In this document: in pieces, positions 60,601-64,000 of the stretch
Position numbering within the stretch: position 1 is the first letter of the stretch
Layout of the letters: the number at the start of each line of letters is the position of its first letter
DNA from: Erythrocercus mccallii
Lineage: Eukaryota > Chordata > Aves > Passeriformes > Dicruridae
Length of the DNA: 64,000 nt
Direction: 5' to 3'
Assembly (NCBI GenBank): GCA_013397435.1
Contig: VZRG01001541.1
Coordinates: 1 to 64,000 of the forward strand
Made by a program: the position numbers and the translations under genes
The notes under the pieces: generated by a model
Told to the model about the DNA's origin: nothing
Database searches by the model: none
What the model saw: only the letters and a program-made list of their open reading frames with translations

Positions 60601-63600
60601 TTTGTTGACAGTTCAATTACTTTGTAACTGGCTTTCTCCTCCAACTATTAATCAAGGTTTAAAAGAGGTTAGACAAGGCAGGGTTTTGCCTTCTTTTCTG
60701 ATCTTTTTTTTAATTGAGTTTTTCCTTACGGTTTTCCAAGTATCTTAATCCTTTGTCTATTGCAATACCCTAGTTCTACAACATCATGCATAACAAGCTT
60801 TACCACTCTTCCTTAACAGCAACTTTTTTGGGAATACAAAGGCCAAGCTTGACTTGTTAGTCTTAACAGACTCATTATGGTAACATTACAGTGAAATAAA
60901 TATAATTACCTAATGAGATCACCTGAAAATTCTGACTTATTACACTTATTTCCACCTTGATTCTGTACATTCACATTTGTTCAAGAGTATCTAAATGTTC
61001 ATTCACATAAGGAAAGCAATTAGATTCAATTCATATTATAAACATGCATGTTAAAATATTCCCAAATGCTTAAAAGGCTCAAGTGTTTCTGATCACCCAT
61101 ATACTTCATGTAGACTTCAGGCTTTTCCCTGTGTTAGGATTAAACAAGAGTAGAGACTAGAGGACAAACTGTAAAGCTTGCTAAAAACAAGAAGCGGAAA
61201 CAACTGTGAGGAACGGGGGAAAAGCATACACACTAGGAAAACTCCTCTATCACAACAGAAAAAAAACCAAACTGTAAGACAGAGCTTCACTTTGGAATAT
61301 CTGCAATTTCAGAGTCAAAACACTTGAGGGGAAAAATTTGGTTATTAGCAGATCTGAAAGGTAGTTAGTTACAGATATGTTTGTTTAATTACAAAAGAAA
61401 GGAGAAGGCATAGCAGAATTAAAAAAAAGGTACACAAAGCACAGAAGAAGAACAAGTCTATAAGAACCATGAAAAGAGTTCTGTACAACAGCATGTAAGA
61501 ATTCAACAGCAGTATGTGGAAAAGGGTGCAAAGAAAGGTCATTTGAGGCTGAAAACAGGCTAAGGTAAAGAAAAAAGACAAAACCCCCAAAATAATTGGA
61601 ACCAACTGACAGCTCAAGAGACACAATAGATTGAGGATCAAGGGAAAGACAGGACCTCAGCAAGACTCCAGTGTTAGTGTACTGCTCCACGCTGTGCTGC
61701 TATTTGTGCATCATGTGCCCCACTCCCCCTACTGCAGGTACAGCACGAGGAAGCCTCCAGGCATGAGTGGGATGTGCCAGAGCTTTATGTCACTAAGGTG
61801 CTCTGGGGTCTGCAAGTCAATGCACACACCTCATGCAGAGCTAAAGACACTTACAGAGCAACAGATGCAGTGGCAGCAGCAGGGCAGAGGGAGGTGACTA
61901 TGGGTCCCACTTACACCTGAGAGAAGCAAAGAGGAAAGTTGACAGCAAGTTGATGTGAGGGTGTGCATGTGTGCAGAATGAGCCTTAATGGCATGCCAAG
62001 TACATGGCTTTAAGCGTTTGGGCACTCACCTCCTCGGCAGGCCTGAATAAAGAACATTTTGGGCTTATTCTGGAGACTGGGGCAGTTTGCATTATCAAAG
62101 AGCCGGAAAGCCTCCTGTAACTGAGAGAAGAAAGAGAGGAAATTTCTTCACTGTGGCCTTCTGTAAGCAAAACCTAGCCTCACCTTGCTTCTCTGTATTT
62201 TGCTTATTACCTTACTAGTCTTGGTATCTTCTCCTTTATCTGCAAACTCACTGGGTGACAAACACATCCCTTCTCCACCCTCTCCCCAGGTTCATACTTG
62301 CTTGGGTTCATGCACTCTACCTAGTATTTATATAGAGAGATAAGTTTTCCTACTTGCCATTTTTCATTTTTCAGACCTCTCACAGACAGCCCCTTGCCCT
62401 TTTTCTTCCCTCCAGCCCTTATTCTTTTCTATTTTAAAAGTGAATCCTCAGTCTTGCATCATTTATTTTTTTAAACATTGTTACTTTCCTAGAGATAACC
62501 TGCAACAAGAGATCAGCAACATACCTCCAGTAGTTTGCCATCGCTGCCATAAACCCCACCCTCCACACCATGGGAAAGCAGAGCTATAATGCAGGAATCC
62601 ACATCTCGATGATCTCGCAGCTTGGAGAATCTCTCCAAAGCATTCTGCATCTCCTAGAACAGGGGGAAAAAAAAAGTTCAATGCTTTCCAGACTTCCACA
62701 GGGAAGGTGAATCAATTTTCTGGGAAGAAGACAATTGGTCCTTGTGTTGCAAAGAAAACCCCTTCACACATCAAATATACGTGAAAAAGACTAAATGTTC
62801 TATTAAAAAAAAAAAAAAGGAAAAGTATTCTTTTTCTTTTATGCAATATTCAGTCCTAAGTATGACACCATGAAGCAGGAATCATTCAGGCCAACAGAGG
62901 AAACCAAGTGATATTTTGCAGAGGTTTTACACTGACACTGGAATCTGGCTCGGATACTGATGCAACTTAACAGATACACACTCTGGGACTTCAGGCATTC
63001 AGACACCAGTGATCAATTCAAAATTTAAACTGGAAAACTTCAGGAACTCTGACAACATGGCAGGCACAAATATCTTAATGTTGCAAAAGCTCTGTTCTTG
63101 AATAAAACACTTTAACAGGTCCTGTATCACTTGAATTCATAGGGATTTCAAAGGAATAAGATCAAATAAGGCTGGAGAAGACAGCAACTGCATTCCTAGG
63201 GAGAGTGGTTTTATTTAGTTAGTCATGGAACACAACCAATTTTCCTAAGTGAAGTACGTACATGTTTTTAGCAAAGACTGAAAGAGTGGAACTGAACGGC
63301 ATGGATATTGGAAGACTGATAAACAGGATGCCAATTGACTTCATCACTGAAAGGACACGAAAAATAGCACAATAGCAAAGACTACATCAAATATTTGCAA
63401 AGTTTAACTTTCAGGAGAGTAGGACACTGGAAAAGTCTATCTAGTGTAAACTGGAGACTTTATTCATTTGTGCTTTTAACATACATGCCTGGTGCAGTCT
63501 CAAAATTCTTGCCCCTTGCACTAGGATCAGATTAGAGTAGTAGTACCTCTTGAAGTCCTTTGTGATGCTACTATCCATTGAAAGAGCTCAGCCTTCCAAG

Positions 63601-63953
63601 CTTTCTCATGTTGATCGTATGAGAGCAGACACTATCATGTTTAGCCTTATTTTCTATTCTTAAGAGATAATTCATATCTTCACACCTTAGCTACGTACCA
63701 AAGAGAACCTCTTGAGACAATTATGAAGCAAACTCTCATCCTCACCAGTTGTGAAGTACTGGGATCACCCCCTTACCTGTGCAGTTTGATCATGAAAAAC
63801 GGTGACTCGATACCCGAGATGCCTGAAAAGCATCTCCAGGGAAGCACAATCCACGTCTCCCCCTGCGCGATATTCCAGGTCCCTCTCGCTGCTGAAACGG
63901 ACATTGCTGAGGATCAGTGCTAAGCCTCGGGGCTCTGATGTCAGCTTGTATGC
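57470..63953 (-). CDS. CASP2: CASP2, caspase-2 (last six coding exons; 5' part outside window)
   Basis: Six minus-strand exons (63777-63953, 62525-62653, 62030-62120, 58396-58545, 58200-58309, 57470-57604) form one frame of 792 nt ending in TAA. Caspase-2 is the CARD-containing cysteine protease activated on the PIDDosome, acting in stress and centrosome-driven apoptosis. The sequence shows the catalytic histidine (ALLSHG), the catalytic cysteine (QACRG), the interdomain linker with its processing aspartates (GVDQRDG, EESDAN), and the small subunit from ICGYACLKG to the end. The CARD and start codon are beyond position 64,000. All junctions are GT-AG. CLCN1 lies downstream in the same orientation, the order seen in human 7q. 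Confidence 0.97.
57605..58199 (-). other. CASP2: CASP2 intron before the last exon
   Basis: A 595-nt intron. No repeat or extra exon seen. Confidence 0.8.
58200..58309 (-). CDS. CASP2: CASP2 exon: small subunit
   Basis: This 110-nt exon encodes GTAAMRNTKRGSWYIEALTS, then VFAEDSRHTHVADMLVK. The RGSWYIEAL string is the conserved substrate-groove segment. The acceptor is CTCACCAG and the donor GTAAGG. The intron before it (58310-58395) is only 86 nt. Confidence 0.97.
58396..58545 (-). CDS. CASP2: CASP2 exon: interdomain linker and start of small subunit
   Basis: This 150-nt exon encodes DELDRGVDQRDGKGRSDSPG, then CEESDANKEESLKLRLPTCS, then DMICGYACLK. The aspartates in GVDQRD and EESD correspond to the autoprocessing sites that separate the large and small subunits. 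The linker is slightly longer than the human one. The acceptor is CCACCGCAG and the donor GTACTG. Confidence 0.96.
58546..62029 (-). other. CASP2: CASP2 intron between QACRG exon and linker exon
   Basis: A 3.5-kb AT-rich intron containing the 62-nt alternative exon candidate at its 5' end. No transposon recognised. Confidence 0.75.
61855..61916 (-). CDS. CASP2: Candidate CASP2 alternative exon (CASP2S-type poison exon)
   Basis: This 62-nt segment has a strong acceptor (CTTTGCTTCTCTCAG) and a consensus donor GTAAGT. In the caspase frame it reads GVSGTHSHLPLP and then a cysteine-rich tail. Mammalian CASP2 has a 61-nt alternative exon at the same junction, which yields the short isoform that lacks the small subunit. 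The shared pattern as I remember it is G-x-x-G-S/T-x-x-H-L-x-L. Inclusion here shifts the frame and reaches a TGA in the next exon. Because it is 62 and not 61 nt, the out-of-frame tail would be about 30 codons longer than in human. No transcript evidence is available. Confidence 0.6.
62030..62120 (-). CDS. CASP2: CASP2 exon: catalytic cysteine (QACRG)
   Basis: This 91-nt exon encodes LQEAFRLFDNANCPSLQNKP and then KMFFIQACRG, ending in phase 1. The cysteine of QACRG is the active-site nucleophile. The next normal exon is 58396-58545. A 62-nt alternative exon candidate lies 113 nt downstream at 61855-61916. Confidence 0.97.
62121..63776 (-). other. CASP2: CASP2 introns around the catalytic-histidine exon
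   Basis: Introns 62121-62524 and 62654-63776. No recognised repeat other than an A-run near 62803-62817. Confidence 0.75.
62525..62653 (-). CDS. CASP2: CASP2 exon: catalytic histidine
   Basis: This 129-nt phase-0 exon encodes EMQNALERFSKLRDHRDVDS, then CIIALLSHGVEGGVYGSDGK, then LLE. The H in SHG is the catalytic histidine. The acceptor is GTTCTAG and the donor GTATGT. Confidence 0.97.
63777..63953 (-). CDS. CASP2: CASP2 exon: start of p20 catalytic fold
   Basis: This 177-nt phase-0 exon encodes AYKLTSEPRGLALILSNVRF through GGDVDCASLEMLFRHLGYRV to DQTAQ. It matches the human segment from AYRLQSRPRGLALVLSNVHF to DQTAQ. The acceptor is CTTTCAG and the donor GTAAGG. Confidence 0.96.
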
Positions 63954-64000
63954 CTGAAAGGAAGATTAAAAATGGGTAAATTTAGACTACACAAGGAAAT

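Noticed and set aside
1..64000. CRISPR array, operon, tRNA or rRNA genes
   Set aside because: Nothing of this kind was seen. The window is vertebrate DNA with intron-split genes.

Overview
This window is vertebrate genomic DNA. It is most likely from a bird, although another sauropsid cannot be excluded from sequence alone. The evidence is two intron-split genes, several fragments of the CR1 LINE family, and channel and caspase sequences close to their human counterparts. There are no operons and no prokaryotic signals. Both genes read on the minus strand, so they run right to left, and both leave the window.

Right side (about 55,700-64,000): the 3' half of CASP2 (caspase-2). Six coding exons cover most of the protease domain, including the catalytic His and the QACRG cysteine, the interdomain linker and the whole small subunit, and they end at a TAA stop. 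A long 3' UTR with two AATAAA signals follows. Upstream exons (CARD and start codon) lie beyond position 64,000. Between the QACRG exon and the linker exon is a well-formed 62-nt candidate exon. It matches the place and sequence character of the exon that makes the short isoform (CASP2S) in mammals.

Middle (about 31,550-55,700): a 24-kb intergenic stretch with no recognised gene. It contains a rearranged CR1 element with ORF2 sequence (about 43,400-45,120), two smaller CR1 fragments, a pair of diverged 75-bp copies about 455 bp apart, and one exon-like 69-nt segment of unknown origin.

Left side (1-31,510): CLCN1, the skeletal-muscle chloride channel ClC-1. Exons 1 to 18 are present (about 764 codons, through the membrane domain, the first CBS domain and the acidic linker). 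Exons 19-23 lie off the left end. I placed every splice junction. Exons 3 to 16 have exactly the lengths I remember for human CLCN1. A TATA box sits upstream of exon 1. CASP2 lies upstream of CLCN1 in the same orientation, as in human 7q.

The most interesting structure is in CLCN1 intron 6. A 79-nt exon (20485-20563) is a diverged copy of exon 7, with its own acceptor, a branch-point-like motif and the same unusual GC donor. It sits where mammalian CLCN1 has exon 7A, whose inclusion is disturbed in myotonic dystrophy. Here it encodes a peptide that fits the channel fold, and over the nine-codon core eight codons differ from exon 7 only by synonymous changes. That argues for selection on protein coding, that is, a genuine alternative to exon 7 and not just a poison exon. 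Using both exons shifts the frame to a stop in exon 8. Intron 7, next to it, is almost entirely a 2.4-kb hAT DNA transposon with terminal repeats, an 8-bp target duplication and a decayed BED-finger transposase.
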